From Pseudobacteroides sp035370245 (GTDB lineage Bacteria > Bacillota > Clostridia > Acetivibrionales > DSM-2933): DNA of 64,000 nucleotides. The notes under the pieces are model-generated. The model was not told where the DNA came from. It searched no databases and saw only the letters and a program-made list of their open reading frames with translations. The stretch spans positions 8,662-72,661 of the forward strand of contig DAOOVO010000006.1 in the NCBI GenBank assembly GCA_035370245.1. The letters run 5' to 3'. Below, piece after piece: positions 43,983 to 53,675 of the stretch. The position numbers and the translations under genes are program-made. Every line of letters starts with the position of its first letter. The stretch's first letter is position 1.

Positions 43983-44571
43983 AAGAAACTGTTTCTTTTT
44001 CGTACATTTGCTTTATTTCTGTATTGAAATACTTTCCAATTTTAACAACTTCAGTCATTACCGTTTCAATACCAATATCATTTAGAAACCAGTTTTGCTT
44101 GTTTATTTTCTTATAATCCTCAACCGTTGAAATGCAAAACTCGATGTTTGCAGGAAATCGTGCCCGATATGTTAAAAGGGCTCTCCTTGAGTGATAGCCC
44201 TTACAAACCAAAATACATCTTTTAGGGTTTAGCACCTGCTTATCTATTATTTCCCATGATAATACGGCATTCTCAAATGTATTTCTTGCTTTATTCTCCA
44301 AAATGACAGCATCACGGGATATCCCTTTTGAAAAAACAATGCTTGATAAAAATTCGCTTTCTGAAGGGTAATCGGGAATTTTTGAATTATGTCCCCCGGA
44401 TATCAATATAATTGGCCCAAAACCCGCTTTATAAAGCTCTGCAGCTCTCACGGCAAGCTCCGGACAATCGCTTCCTGGAATAAGTATTAAATCCGATGGA
44501 TATACATCAGTTTCAACAAATATAAAATCGCTTATACATTGAAATGAATAAACAGATTTATTTTTCTTCAT
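43975..44571 (-). CDS. YdcF-like DUF218 protein
   Basis: A 198-residue protein with the DUF218 core: DLILIPGSDCPE (about 27), LISGGHNSK (about 58), LENKARNTFENA (about 91) and VCKGYHSRRALLTY. Members (YdcF, SanA, ElyC) relate to the envelope or bind nucleotides; none is assigned here. No membrane helix is present, so it is probably cytoplasmic, like E. coli YdcF. The ATG at 44571 follows GGAGAAAG. It overlaps the hydrolase upstream by 14 bases, so the two are co-translated. Confidence 0.84.
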   Translation of the reverse strand: MKKNKSVYSFQCISDFIFVETDVYPSDLILIPGSDCPELAVRAAELYKAGFGPIILISGGHNSKIPDYPSESEFLSSIVFSKGISRDAVILENKARNTFENAVLSWEIIDKQVLNPKRCILVCKGYHSRRALLTYRARFPANIEFCISTVEDYKKINKQNWFLNDIGIETVMTEVVKIGKYFNTEIKQMYEKETVSFK

Positions 44572-45514
44572 AAACTTTCTCCAAAAAATCATATATGTTT
44601 TTTATATATTCTTCGGTATTCTTCTCATAGCTTCCCACATGCTTTGCTCCGTCAACCTTCCAAAATGTAATATTTTCTTTATTTATTTGAGTATAAGCTT
44701 CATAAATCTCTTCACTGTTCTTTATGGGTATGGCATCATCATCCTTGCCATGTATTAGCATTACAGGTCTTGGTGCGACACTTTGAATATCTTTTTTAGG
44801 TACCATCGTCTTAGGATCTAAATTCGCTATAAATTTCAGCATAAACAAAATGGTATCGTTGAAAGGAACCTTAGGCAAAGAGCTCCAAACACTGAGGTTA
44901 TCCTTAAGATACGCATCCAGATCAGCAAAAGGTGAATCTGCAATGACCGCTTCTACATCTGCATTTTCGGCTGCTGCATGTATTGCTGTTGAAGCTCCCA
45001 TTGAAAATCCCATAAGAACAATATGCTTTCCCCCAATGGATTTTACATATTTAATGGCACCAAGCAAATCATCCTTTTCTTTAATACCTATAGTGGTCTT
45101 ATCTCCCTCTGATATACCGCTATTTCTAAAGTCAAATGTAAATACATTAAACCCTTTTGATTGCAATCCGCTTATCAGATCAAGTGTTTTTTCATCAAAC
45201 TGAAGTCTGTTATTTCTATATCCATGGGCCATAATAATGGTCTTATCGCTGTTCTTAGCCTTAAAATTCCAGCCCTTTAATGTTATGGTATTATTTATAT
45301 CTTTAAATTGAACATCCTCGTATTCAATAACTATATTAGATGAAAATTTAGGAAGTTCCGCTCTTTCAGGGTGTATCAAAGACCATCCCACATAAGCTGA
45401 TATCCCTAAAACACCAATAAAAGCCACAATAATCAATACAAATATAATTAAAATCATAGTCTTTCTAAACCTTACATTTTTGTTATATGCATACGTTACA
45501 CCGCTAATATTCAT
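44558..45514 (-). CDS. Membrane-anchored alpha/beta hydrolase
   Basis: A 318-residue serine hydrolase with one N-terminal transmembrane helix (about 19-45) and an exposed alpha/beta fold. The nucleophile is Ser in GFSMGAS (about 175). The acid is in HGKDDDAIP (about 257) and the His in GAKHVGSY (about 290). The oxyanion/HG motif is IMAHGYRNN. It resembles the YqkD/BAAT-like family of Firmicutes; the substrate is unknown. GGAGCC precedes the ATG. It overlaps the YdcF-like gene. Confidence 0.87.
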   Translation of the reverse strand: MNISGVTYAYNKNVRFRKTMILIIFVLIIVAFIGVLGISAYVGWSLIHPERAELPKFSSNIVIEYEDVQFKDINNTITLKGWNFKAKNSDKTIIMAHGYRNNRLQFDEKTLDLISGLQSKGFNVFTFDFRNSGISEGDKTTIGIKEKDDLLGAIKYVKSIGGKHIVLMGFSMGASTAIHAAAENADVEAVIADSPFADLDAYLKDNLSVWSSLPKVPFNDTILFMLKFIANLDPKTMVPKKDIQSVAPRPVMLIHGKDDDAIPIKNSEEIYEAYTQINKENITFWKVDGAKHVGSYEKNTEEYIKNIYDFLEKVYEEK

Positions 45515-45698
45515 AACCGGCTCCTTATTTAGGAATATTTGAATGTTTCATTCAAACTTGAAATCAAACTCGAAAAATGTTTAATATACAGCTTGACTAC
45601 TGTCATCTTTAGTCATATTATAATTTTATTTGATAGTATTGTAAAGTAGAATGTAAAATTTTAATAGCCAATAAATACCAATCAAAAGCAGGTGTTTC

Positions 45699-46634
45699 AT
45701 GGAACTTAGCTATTCGTCCTGTACAATGTGTCCAAGAATATGCATGGTGGACAGAACAAAAAATATTGGAAAATGCCGTTCCGGTTCAGAAGTAAAAATT
45801 GCAAAAGCATTTCTTCACAGGTGGGAAGAGCCCTGTATAAGCGGAACAAAGGGTTCGGGTACCGTGTTTTTTTCCGGCTGCAATTTAAAATGCGTTTTTT
45901 GCCAAAACTATAAAATCAGCCAAGAAAATTTCGGTAAAGTGGTGTCCCTTGACGAGTTTGAAAGAATCATTTTAAACCTCCAGCAAAAAGGAGCACACAA
46001 TATAAACTTTGTAAGCCCTTCCCATTATACACATGCAATTTCAAAATGCGTTAAAAGACTTGGGAAAAAGCTGCAAATACCGGTTATTTACAACTCAAAC
46101 GGATATGACAGCATTTCTTCCCTGAGACTGCTTGAAGGAATTGTAAACGTTTATCTTCCAGATATAAAATACTTTAAAAATGAATCAGCCATAAAATATT
46201 CAGATGCTAACGACTACTTTAAAATATCGACCAATGCCGTTTTGGAAATGTACAGACAAACAGGCAAGGCTGTATTTGATAGTGACGGCATTATTCAAAA
46301 GGGCGTTGTTATAAGACACCTTGTGCTTCCGGGAATGACTGGAGAGTCCATTAAGATACTTAACTGGATAAAGTCAAATCTTCCCTCCGATGACATCGTA
46401 GTAAGCATTATGAGCCAGTATACTCCATTTTATAAATCCAATCTCTTCCCCGAAATTGACAGACGATTAATTCGTAAGGAATATGATAAGGTTTTAAATC
46501 ATTTTATTAAGCTGGACTTTGCCAACGGATACATACAGGAAAGAGATTCAGCCGATTCCAAATATGTGCCGGATTTTGATTTGGAGGGTATATTGTCCGT
46601 TTCCATTGACAAAGGTCCAACATTAGAATTATAA
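45699..46634 (+). CDS. Radical SAM protein, PflA-like
   Basis: A 311-residue radical-SAM enzyme. The cluster motif CNLKCVFC (CX3CX2C, about 66-73) binds the 4Fe-4S/SAM site. A preceding Cys-rich segment, CTMCPRICMVDRTKNIGKC, could hold a further cluster or zinc. Such proteins are named pyruvate-formate-lyase activating-enzyme homologues, but there is no glycyl-radical partner nearby, and the Cys-rich N-terminus sets this subfamily apart. AGCAGG precedes the ATG. Role unknown; anaerobic metabolism is consistent. Confidence 0.88.
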   Translation: MELSYSSCTMCPRICMVDRTKNIGKCRSGSEVKIAKAFLHRWEEPCISGTKGSGTVFFSGCNLKCVFCQNYKISQENFGKVVSLDEFERIILNLQQKGAHNINFVSPSHYTHAISKCVKRLGKKLQIPVIYNSNGYDSISSLRLLEGIVNVYLPDIKYFKNESAIKYSDANDYFKISTNAVLEMYRQTGKAVFDSDGIIQKGVVIRHLVLPGMTGESIKILNWIKSNLPSDDIVVSIMSQYTPFYKSNLFPEIDRRLIRKEYDKVLNHFIKLDFANGYIQERDSADSKYVPDFDLEGILSVSIDKGPTLEL

Positions 46635-46745
46635 TTTAATTAGTTTCATTTTCTCAAAATGAAATGATCGAAACATTTACAAATCTAGATATACACATAA
46701 TGGAAAGCATTAATAGCCTATTCTTGACTAAAGGAGTGAAATATC

Positions 46746-47141
46746 TTGAAAGACATGTTAATAGACGAGTTTCAATATACCGTTTCAGACCTTTTAGTAA
46801 GAAATAAAAGCATTATTGATCAGATAACAAAGTTTCAAGATACAAATGCACGCATTAACAGAACAATAGTTAAAGCTGCCACTCAATGCGGCTGCATTAA
46901 AATAAATGCAAAAAAGCAGAATCACAAAACAGATGGAGATATTGAAGAACTCAAAAAACTTATGAAATCCCATCTGGAAGGAAAATTATGCGATAACTGC
47001 AGAGACCTTTTAGAAAAAGAAATAGGTAGAAACCTTTTCTATCTTACATCTATAGTTAATACCCTTGATATCAATTTATACGATGTAATAATAAAAGAAC
47101 TGGAAAGATTAAAAATACTGGGAAACTATAATTTAAGATAG
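46746..47141 (+). CDS. Uncharacterised helical protein with Cys pairs, 131 residues
   Basis: Not functionally recognised. All-helical composition, a CGC pair (about 48-50) and CDNC (about 82-85) that may form a metal site, and a C-terminal EIGRNLFYLTSIVNTLDINLYDVI that recalls MazG-like nucleotide pyrophosphohydrolases. However, the metal-binding ExxE pattern of MazG is not evident. Similar short proteins occur in clostridia, sometimes labelled DUF1573; I cannot confirm that. The start is a TTG behind GGAG. It follows the radical-SAM gene by 111 bases. Confidence 0.7.
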   Translation: MKDMLIDEFQYTVSDLLVRNKSIIDQITKFQDTNARINRTIVKAATQCGCIKINAKKQNHKTDGDIEELKKLMKSHLEGKLCDNCRDLLEKEIGRNLFYLTSIVNTLDINLYDVIIKELERLKILGNYNLR

Positions 47142-47318
47142 TATGACATAAGTTTATTGTTTCCTCCGATTTTAATTATGACAATACGTATCTTATAAAT
47201 CCCATTTTTTTCAAGTTAACATATCATATTTATGACCCTCATAATTTCTACATTTAAATATTCTATATTTTAACATAAGTATTTATACGAAATATAATAA
47301 AAAATGAATTAATTGGTA

Positions 47319-47345
47319 AAAATACTTATATAAGTATTTTCATTT
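47319..47345 (+). terminator. Palindrome with weak terminator character
   Basis: AAAATACTTATATAAGTATTTT is a perfect 22-bp palindrome, followed by CATTTTT. It lies in the 366-base gap before the PBP gene, which otherwise holds only the promoter noted below. It could equally be an operator. Confidence 0.35.
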
Positions 47346-47423
47346 TTCATAAAGCAGTTTAGTGATATTGTAAATATAGCCACTGCACAGTACATTAATT
47401 TTTTAGCAAATGTATTTTTTTTA

Positions 47424-47432
47424 TGTTATAAT
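47424..47432 (+). promoter_or_regulatory. Extended -10 promoter of the class A PBP gene
   Basis: TGTTATAAT (TGN plus TATAAT) lies 75 bases before the PBP start. A -35 box is not convincing. Confidence 0.4.
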
Positions 47433-47507
47433 AATTTAGGATTAAAAGCACAAAGTTGTTTTTAATCGTTTTAATATTTATAGTTTTATTATACTTAGGA
47501 GGGTAAC

Positions 47508-49961
47508 ATGAATCCGAAAACAAAAGCCGTACCGGGTTCTTCTAGAAGGACTAAAAAACGGCATGGTCAGTTATTTATATTTATTACTTCAGTTTTTAAA
47601 ATTTTATTTGTTTCATTTTTAATTGTATCATTTGCTGTTGCCGGAATTTTAGGTGGTTTGGTCTACGGTTACATAAAAACAGCAACACCTATAAAGCCTG
47701 AACAATTAGAACTGAAAAATATTACTTCTTTTGTATATGATTCAAAAGGCAATGAGATTATGCAGCTAAAAGGTGAACAAAACAGGATATTGGTTGACCA
47801 TGACAGCATTCCCGACAATTTGAGAAATGCTTTTATCGCTATCGAGGACAAGCGGTTTTACGATCATAAGGGGATAGACCTTATACGTATAGCAAGTGCT
47901 GTTGTCAATTTCTTGAAGCCCGGTGGAAACATGCACGGCGGAAGCACTATCACGCAGCAGCTTGTTAGAAACATCACAGGTGATACAAGAAGGACATTAA
48001 AGCGAAAAGTTCAAGAACAATATATGGCAATTCAACTTGAAAAGCATCTTTCAAAAGAAAAGATACTCGACCTTTATATGAACCTTATATACATGGGCGG
48101 AAATTATTATGGAGTCGAAACTGCTTCAAATGTATACTTCGGAAAGAGTGTCAAGGATCTTACACTTGCTCAGTGTGCAAGCCTGGCAGGTATAACCAAT
48201 CTTCCCGGAATTTATGCACCTGTTTCGGAAAAGAATATAAAGAACAACATAGAGCGTCAGAAAACAATATTGTACGAAATGAAAGAATCGGGCTACATAA
48301 CTGAGGAGGAGTATCAGCAGGCATTAAAAGAAGACTTAAAGTTTGTTGCATCAGATAAAAACAAGATAAAAACAGTAAAAACACAAAGCTTTTTTGTAGA
48401 TCAGGTTATTATGGACGTAAAAAAGGATCTCGTAGCATCAGGGATGTCCTCACAAATGGCAGATAAAACCATTTACAGTGGCGGTATCAAAATATATACA
48501 ACCATGGATCCTGATATACAAAAGGGCATGGATGAAGTGTTTACAAATGATAAATATTTTCCGATTATAAAAAGAAACCTGCAGCACCCTCAAGCTGCAA
48601 TGGTTATAATGGATCCCTATACAGGGCATGTAAAGGCACTTTACGGCGGGTACGGTCAAAAGACAGGCGACCTCATATTAAACAGAGCTACTCAGATAAA
48701 AAGACAGCCCGGCTCCACATTCAAGCCAATAGCTGTATACGCACCGGCAATAGATATGAAACTGATAACTGCCGCATCTGTTTTTGATGATGCACCTTCT
48801 TACCTAAACCCTGCAAGTAAAAGCCTATACCCTACCAACTATACTAAAGGCTATTATGCAGGACTCACAACAATCCATACTGCATTGTATCAATCTATAA
48901 ACGTAGTTGCTGCAAAAGCATGGCTTAAACTTGGAGCTTCTTTATCATTAAAGTATCTTGCACGTGACGGTATTAATCTCAATAAGGAAAATGACGGTAA
49001 CCTTTCCATAGCAATGGGAGGACTTCATGAAGGAGTAAGCCCGCTAAGCATGGCAGCTGCATATGGGCCCTTTGTTAATGATGGAGTTTACAAGGAGCCA
49101 ATAACATATACCAAGGTATTAGACAAGAACGGAAATGTTCTTCTTGAAAAAAAATCCAAGAGCACAATTGTTTTTGATAATGAAGGTACTTCTTTTATCA
49201 TGACCAAGATGATGGAAGACGTATGTAGAATAGGTACCGCATCAGCAAATGGCTGGGGCCTTATACAGAAAGGTAAGATTGCTACAGCAGGTAAAACAGG
49301 TACCACAAGTGATAACAGAGACAAATGGTTTGTAGGCTATACACCATATTATGTCGGTGCAACCTGGTATGGATATGATAAGAATTCCAAGCTGTCTCCT
49401 GAGGAATACAATCAGGCTCTCATTATATGGCATGAAGTAATGGAAAAGGCCCATGCAAACCTTCAGCCTAAAACATTCAAGCAATCAACAGCTGTTGTAA
49501 AGAAAGCAGTTTGCAAATACTCGGGAAAAACTCCATCCGACCTTTGTGCCAGAGATCCAAGGGGAAATGCCATAATTCAAGAGTATTTCCTTCCGGGTAC
49601 CGAGCCAAAAAGCGGAGATATTTGCGATGTACATGTAATCAAGCAGGTTTGCAAAGACAGCAAAGATGCCTTTGGCAGAAATGTTCTATTTAGTTCCGGT
49701 TGTCCTGAAAGCTCTTTAATGGAAAGCGTTTTTGTTCAGAGAACAACACCTTATAATAGAGTAGGATCAGATCCGTATCCTACTGACTGGAAATATGAGG
49801 CCCCTGTAAGCTACTGTACAATACACGGGGGGCATTCGCCAAATAATTTCAATGAACAGCAACCACCAACCGACACAAATTCATATGAAAGCGATATAAC
49901 AGACAGCACAAATACTGATACTATAGATCAAAACAACCCTCAAAACCAACCTCAAGAATAA
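47508..49961 (+). CDS. Class A penicillin-binding protein (PBP1A family)
   Basis: An 817-residue bifunctional glycosyltransferase/transpeptidase. One membrane helix (about 28-58) is followed by the GT51 domain with EDKRFYDHKGID (catalytic Glu near 120) and GGSTITQQLVRN. The transpeptidase has Ser-x-x-Lys in RQPGSTFKP (about 402), a SIN motif near 465, and KTGTTSDNRDKWFVG (about 598). The C-terminal 50 residues are a Pro/Asp/Thr/Asn-rich tail, preceded by a Cys-containing domain. GGAGGG precedes the ATG. It polymerises and cross-links peptidoglycan. A terminator follows. Confidence 0.95.
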   Translation: MNPKTKAVPGSSRRTKKRHGQLFIFITSVFKILFVSFLIVSFAVAGILGGLVYGYIKTATPIKPEQLELKNITSFVYDSKGNEIMQLKGEQNRILVDHDSIPDNLRNAFIAIEDKRFYDHKGIDLIRIASAVVNFLKPGGNMHGGSTITQQLVRNITGDTRRTLKRKVQEQYMAIQLEKHLSKEKILDLYMNLIYMGGNYYGVETASNVYFGKSVKDLTLAQCASLAGITNLPGIYAPVSEKNIKNNIERQKTILYEMKESGYITEEEYQQALKEDLKFVASDKNKIKTVKTQSFFVDQVIMDVKKDLVASGMSSQMADKTIYSGGIKIYTTMDPDIQKGMDEVFTNDKYFPIIKRNLQHPQAAMVIMDPYTGHVKALYGGYGQKTGDLILNRATQIKRQPGSTFKPIAVYAPAIDMKLITAASVFDDAPSYLNPASKSLYPTNYTKGYYAGLTTIHTALYQSINVVAAKAWLKLGASLSLKYLARDGINLNKENDGNLSIAMGGLHEGVSPLSMAAAYGPFVNDGVYKEPITYTKVLDKNGNVLLEKKSKSTIVFDNEGTSFIMTKMMEDVCRIGTASANGWGLIQKGKIATAGKTGTTSDNRDKWFVGYTPYYVGATWYGYDKNSKLSPEEYNQALIIWHEVMEKAHANLQPKTFKQSTAVVKKAVCKYSGKTPSDLCARDPRGNAIIQEYFLPGTEPKSGDICDVHVIKQVCKDSKDAFGRNVLFSSGCPESSLMESVFVQRTTPYNRVGSDPYPTDWKYEAPVSYCTIHGGHSPNNFNEQQPPTDTNSYESDITDSTNTDTIDQNNPQNQPQE

Positions 49962-49965
49962 TTTA

Positions 49966-50004
49966 AAAGCACCGGTACATAAAACAAGTTCCGGTGCTTT
50001 TTTA
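49966..50004 (+). terminator. Terminator after the class A PBP gene
   Basis: AAAGCACCGG pairs with CCGGTGCTTT around a 15-base loop and is followed by T6. It may also stop the convergent proB transcript. Confidence 0.8.
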
Positions 50005-50059
50005 TTTAAATAAATTAATTCACTTTGATATTTTTAACCGATAATTGTTCTTTCGACTC

Positions 50060-50887
50060 TTAATCTTCTATGCTGTGAGCCTTAAAAAGGGTGCCTATAT
50101 CCAATCCATTGAGAATATCCATTATCATTTCCGGCTTCTGACCATTGGTAAGCACCATATCAATGCCGGCATTCATAGCAATTTTAGCTGCTTGAATCTT
50201 TGTCACCATGCCTCCGGTTCCTCTGCTTGTCCCAGCACCTCCTGCACAATTTTCCACTTCTGTACTGATCTCTTCAATAACAGAAATCAACTTTGAGTTG
50301 CAATTCTCTCTAGGATCCGAATCATAAAACCCGTCAATATCGGACAATATGATTAGCAAATCTGCATTAACCAGCTTTGCAACAATAGCCGACAATGTAT
50401 CATTGTCGCCAAATACTCTGTGCCTTCCGGACTCGATTTCATCAACCGAAACAGAGTCATTTTCATTAACAATAGGCAATATACCCATTTCAATTAATGT
50501 TTCAAATGTGTTAATGACATGTCTTCTACCCGATTTATTTTCAATTACATCACGAGTAAGAAGTATTTGACCTACAACCTGGCTGTAGTCAGAAAAAAAT
50601 CTGCTGTAAATCTGCATCAATTCACTCTGCCCTACAGCAGCAACAGCCTGTTTTTCCCTTAGAGACTTTGGCTTTCCGGGAAGCTTTAGCTTTCCGACTC
50701 CAACTCCAATTGCACCCGATGAAACCAAAACAATTTCTTTTTCCTGGTTCATAAGGTCTGAAATCACCCTAGCCAGCTTGTCTATCCTGGAAAAATTAAT
50801 TTTTCCATTATCATATGTTAAAGTGGATGTTCCAACCTTAACAACAATCCTCTTAGCGTGCTTGACACACTCACGTGTTACTTCCAT
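50060..50887 (-). CDS. proB: Glutamate 5-kinase, short form without PUA domain
   Basis: A 275-residue amino-acid kinase that phosphorylates glutamate, the first step to proline. KRIVVKVGTSTLTY binds ATP, SSGAIGVGVG and PIVNENDSVSVDE bind glutamate, and DIDGFYDSDP plus GTGGMVTKIQAA are conserved. The protein ends about where the C-terminal PUA domain would begin in the long (~370) enzymes, with no sign of a truncated remnant, so it is a PUA-less type. GGGG precedes the ATG. proA is not adjacent. Confidence 0.94.
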   Translation of the reverse strand: MEVTRECVKHAKRIVVKVGTSTLTYDNGKINFSRIDKLARVISDLMNQEKEIVLVSSGAIGVGVGKLKLPGKPKSLREKQAVAAVGQSELMQIYSRFFSDYSQVVGQILLTRDVIENKSGRRHVINTFETLIEMGILPIVNENDSVSVDEIESGRHRVFGDNDTLSAIVAKLVNADLLIILSDIDGFYDSDPRENCNSKLISVIEEISTEVENCAGGAGTSRGTGGMVTKIQAAKIAMNAGIDMVLTNGQKPEMIMDILNGLDIGTLFKAHSIED

Positions 50888-50948
50888 TTTTTCCCCTTCT
50901 TCTTTAAATAATCTATGCCTTAATTATCATGGCACTCTAAAATCATTC

Positions 50949-51056
50949 TTTAAATTATATTAAATATAACAAAACAGTAGCCAACTGCAAAACCTGCTAA
51001 AAAAATATATGTATACAGCAGCAGCCACCTAATGCTTAAAACTTTACTTTTACCCA
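50949..51056 (-). CDS. Possible 35-residue single-pass membrane protein
   Basis: An ATG at 51056, with AGGTGATG about 10 bases upstream, opens a 35-codon frame encoding a basic N-terminus (MGKSKVLSIR) and one hydrophobic helix (WLLLYTYIFLAGFAVGYCF). The positive-inside layout is that of a real small membrane protein. It fills the 300-base gap between proB and the PAP2 gene on the same strand. It has no recognised family. It could be chance, as short AT-rich frames often look hydrophobic. Confidence 0.42.
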
Positions 51057-51188
51057 TACAAAATCATCACCTAGAATATATTAGATTCTAAGTAAGATTT
51101 TGTACAAAAATAGCAATATTATTCATCAAAAATAAATCTATATATAAAATATCTAAAAATTACTTAATACCTGCAAATTTTACTACTG

Positions 51189-51860
51189 TCAACTACTAAT
51201 CTTTTTTGCCAATTCAGGCTTCAATAAACCCATAAGCTTTCTGATATGTGTATTCCATATATATTCGGATGTAAACAATACGTACATTGATACGCCTATT
51301 ATTGAAGATGCAACTGCATCAAGTATATAATGCTGTTTTACAAACAATGTAGATAATGTTATAAGAACAAACGCAATTACCGCATAATATTTAACAAAAG
51401 CTTTTTTAGTATAATCAAACAAAAACATAGATGCCAGCAAAGCATTCAATACATGTACGCTGGGAAAACAATTAAAAGGATTATCATTTGCATAGGTAAG
51501 CCTTACCAAAATCGAAAAAATATCATTTCCGATAACATCAGGCCTCGGCACTGTCGTAGGATAAAAATAATATATTAAATGGCAAATAATATTTCCTACA
51601 ACTATGCTGAAAAGAAGTCTAAAATATCTCTTACCATCCACAAAAGCAAAATAAACCAATATAGACATAAAATATACGAACCACAAAAGATACGGCACTA
51701 TAAAGATTTTCTCAAATGGAATAATAAGATCTAAATGTGTGCGTAATATATGCACATTACCTCTATAATTGTTCAATGCTGTATGTACTATGTTCACTAA
51801 CGGGAGAATAATCAAGAACAAAATTCTGATTATTACGGCTTTTACTTTGATATTATTCAT
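51189..51860 (-). CDS. PAP2-family membrane phosphatase
   Basis: A 223-residue protein with five or six helices. The three phosphatase motifs are recognisable: RP in TTVPRPDV (motif 1, shortened), FPSVHVLNA (motif 2 PSxH), and VKQHYILDAVAS (motif 3, His and Asp). It could act on lipid phosphates such as undecaprenyl diphosphate, or be an inositol-phosphate-transferase-like enzyme. It lacks the usual KxxxxxxRP lysine in plain form. AGGTGAT precedes the ATG. It is transcribed alone. Confidence 0.85.
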   Translation of the reverse strand: MNNIKVKAVIIRILFLIILPLVNIVHTALNNYRGNVHILRTHLDLIIPFEKIFIVPYLLWFVYFMSILVYFAFVDGKRYFRLLFSIVVGNIICHLIYYFYPTTVPRPDVIGNDIFSILVRLTYANDNPFNCFPSVHVLNALLASMFLFDYTKKAFVKYYAVIAFVLITLSTLFVKQHYILDAVASSIIGVSMYVLFTSEYIWNTHIRKLMGLLKPELAKKISS

Positions 51861-52010
51861 TTTATCACCTATATAAGTTTATTGTATAAACATAAACATT
51901 ATACTACAAATAAATCAAAAGTGTAACCTATATATTTTAATTTATATAATTCCAATTAAAAAAAGTAATACCAATTAAAAATTTGGGATTATTTATTGTC
52001 GTCAAACCAA

Positions 52011-53426
52011 TTATTTTTGGGAATTTTTTAAAGATACTCTTGCTAAACTAAATAAAAGTGCTGCTATACATGCACATGCAGCAAAAATAAAAACTACTCG
52101 AAACCCCTTTAAAAATACTTCTGAGCTTAAACCGGCCTTTTCTCCTGTAATCTTACTTATATTGATTTTTGTCGCAAATGAAAAGATAATAACTGAAATG
52201 GTAGTTCCTGAAACCATTCCCAGATTTCTAAAAAGTGCATTTATTCCGCCAGCAGATCCAAGTTCATTTTTCGGTACACTTCCCATAACACTGCTGTTGT
52301 TGGGTGATTGAAATATTGCAGAGCCTATGCCTAAAAGAGCCATGAACAAAACAATTTGAAAAACCGATGTGCTTGTACCGAATGTGGATATGGTAAACAG
52401 CACGGCAACATTAATTGTGAGGCCTATAACAGTTAGAGGCCTATAGCTTATTTTATCCGACAGCCAGCCGCTAAATGGGGAGATTAGAGCAGTCATTAAC
52501 GGATATGCAGACATTAAAAGTCCTGCTTTCAAAGTTGTAATATTCAAAACATACGCAAAATAAAATGGCATAAAGTATAAAGTGGTATTCAGTGAAACAA
52601 AAGACAGGAACGCTGTGCTTATTCCCAACAAAAAAACTTTTATTTTAAAAAGTCCAAAATTCAAGAGCGGATAGCTTACCCTTCTCTCATGAACTATAAA
52701 AGATATCATTAAAACCAGTGCCAAAATAAGCATTATTGCAAACACTTTGCCGGATACCTTTTGATCCTGTAAAAACAAAAAGCTCATAAAAAGCAACAAA
52801 ATAGAACCCGCAAAAAGAAAAGCACCCAAAACATCAAATGTTTTGTTTTCCGGTTCCTCCTTGATCTCGGGTATAAGAAAATATGTACACAATATTCCTA
52901 TTATACCTATAGGTATATTTACAAGAAAAATTGAATGCCATCCGAAAGTTTTAACCAGTATGCCGCCTAATGTTGGGCCGGTAAGGCTTCCTATGGCTAC
53001 AGATGCGCCGGTGATTCCAAAAGCCCTTCCCCTTTCACCTGGAGGAAAAATATTTGTAACAATGCCCTGGCTAAGTGCCATCATGGAAGAAGCACCAACT
53101 GCCTGAATTACTCTTGAAATGACCAGCATCAACAAGCTGTTTGAAAATCCGCATAGACCTGATCCTACAGAAAATATAACAAAACCCATCATAAATATTT
53201 TCTTTTTGCCATAAATATCCGCTAATTTACCCCAAACCAGAAGCAATACGGATATGGCCAATAAATAGGCGTTTACTACCCACTGAATTGAACTTATACT
53301 GCTGGACAATTGCTCCGATATAGTTGGAAGTGCAATATTTACTATACTTCCATCTAATGTAGCCATAAATATTGATATTGAAATATTAATTAAAATCAAC
53401 CATTTTCTCAATCTTGTAAGCTGCAT
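52011..53426 (-). CDS. MFS drug exporter, DHA2/EmrB-QacA type
   Basis: A 471-residue proton-antiport exporter with 14 predicted helices. The motif MATLDGSIVNIALPTIS in helix 1 (DHA2 motif D1), KLADIYGKKKIFMMG (motif A), and the RGRAFGITGASVAIGSLTGPTLGG antiporter motif C are clear. Drug identity is not predictable. GGAAGTTAGAGA precedes the ATG. The promoter about 100 bases upstream holds a perfect inverted repeat, but no regulator gene adjoins on either side. Confidence 0.92.
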   Translation of the reverse strand: MQLTRLRKWLILINISISIFMATLDGSIVNIALPTISEQLSSSISSIQWVVNAYLLAISVLLLVWGKLADIYGKKKIFMMGFVIFSVGSGLCGFSNSLLMLVISRVIQAVGASSMMALSQGIVTNIFPPGERGRAFGITGASVAIGSLTGPTLGGILVKTFGWHSIFLVNIPIGIIGILCTYFLIPEIKEEPENKTFDVLGAFLFAGSILLLFMSFLFLQDQKVSGKVFAIMLILALVLMISFIVHERRVSYPLLNFGLFKIKVFLLGISTAFLSFVSLNTTLYFMPFYFAYVLNITTLKAGLLMSAYPLMTALISPFSGWLSDKISYRPLTVIGLTINVAVLFTISTFGTSTSVFQIVLFMALLGIGSAIFQSPNNSSVMGSVPKNELGSAGGINALFRNLGMVSGTTISVIIFSFATKINISKITGEKAGLSSEVFLKGFRVVFIFAACACIAALLFSLARVSLKNSQK

Positions 53427-53528
53427 TCTCTAACTTCCTTCTTTCGGAATTAAATATCACTTCTAATCTGAAGTTATATTAAAATCATTCCTATGTATTG
53501 TAAATATAATTTTATAATTTTTTTTGCG

Positions 53529-53563
53529 ATTATATATTTGCCCAATTAGGCAAATAAAATTCA
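53529..53563 (-). promoter_or_regulatory. Promoter with operator-like palindrome before the MFS gene
   Basis: On the minus strand a TATAAT (53529-53534) sits 17 bases from a TTTATT -35-like box. The spacer is filled by the perfect repeat ATTTGCC-N6-GGCAAAT (53536-53555). A repressor bound there would block RNA polymerase. Confidence 0.5.
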
Positions 53564-53675
53564 CCGACATTTATCACAATTAAAGAGCATTTAACATAAA
53601 ATAACACTGTAGAATCTATACTGCATAAAAATCAATAATAATATATTATTATTATGTTGACATGAGGTATAAATT

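Noticed and set aside
45699..46634. Pyruvate formate-lyase activating enzyme proper (pflA)
   Set aside because: No glycyl-radical enzyme nearby and an extra Cys-rich N-terminus; only the radical-SAM family can be claimed.
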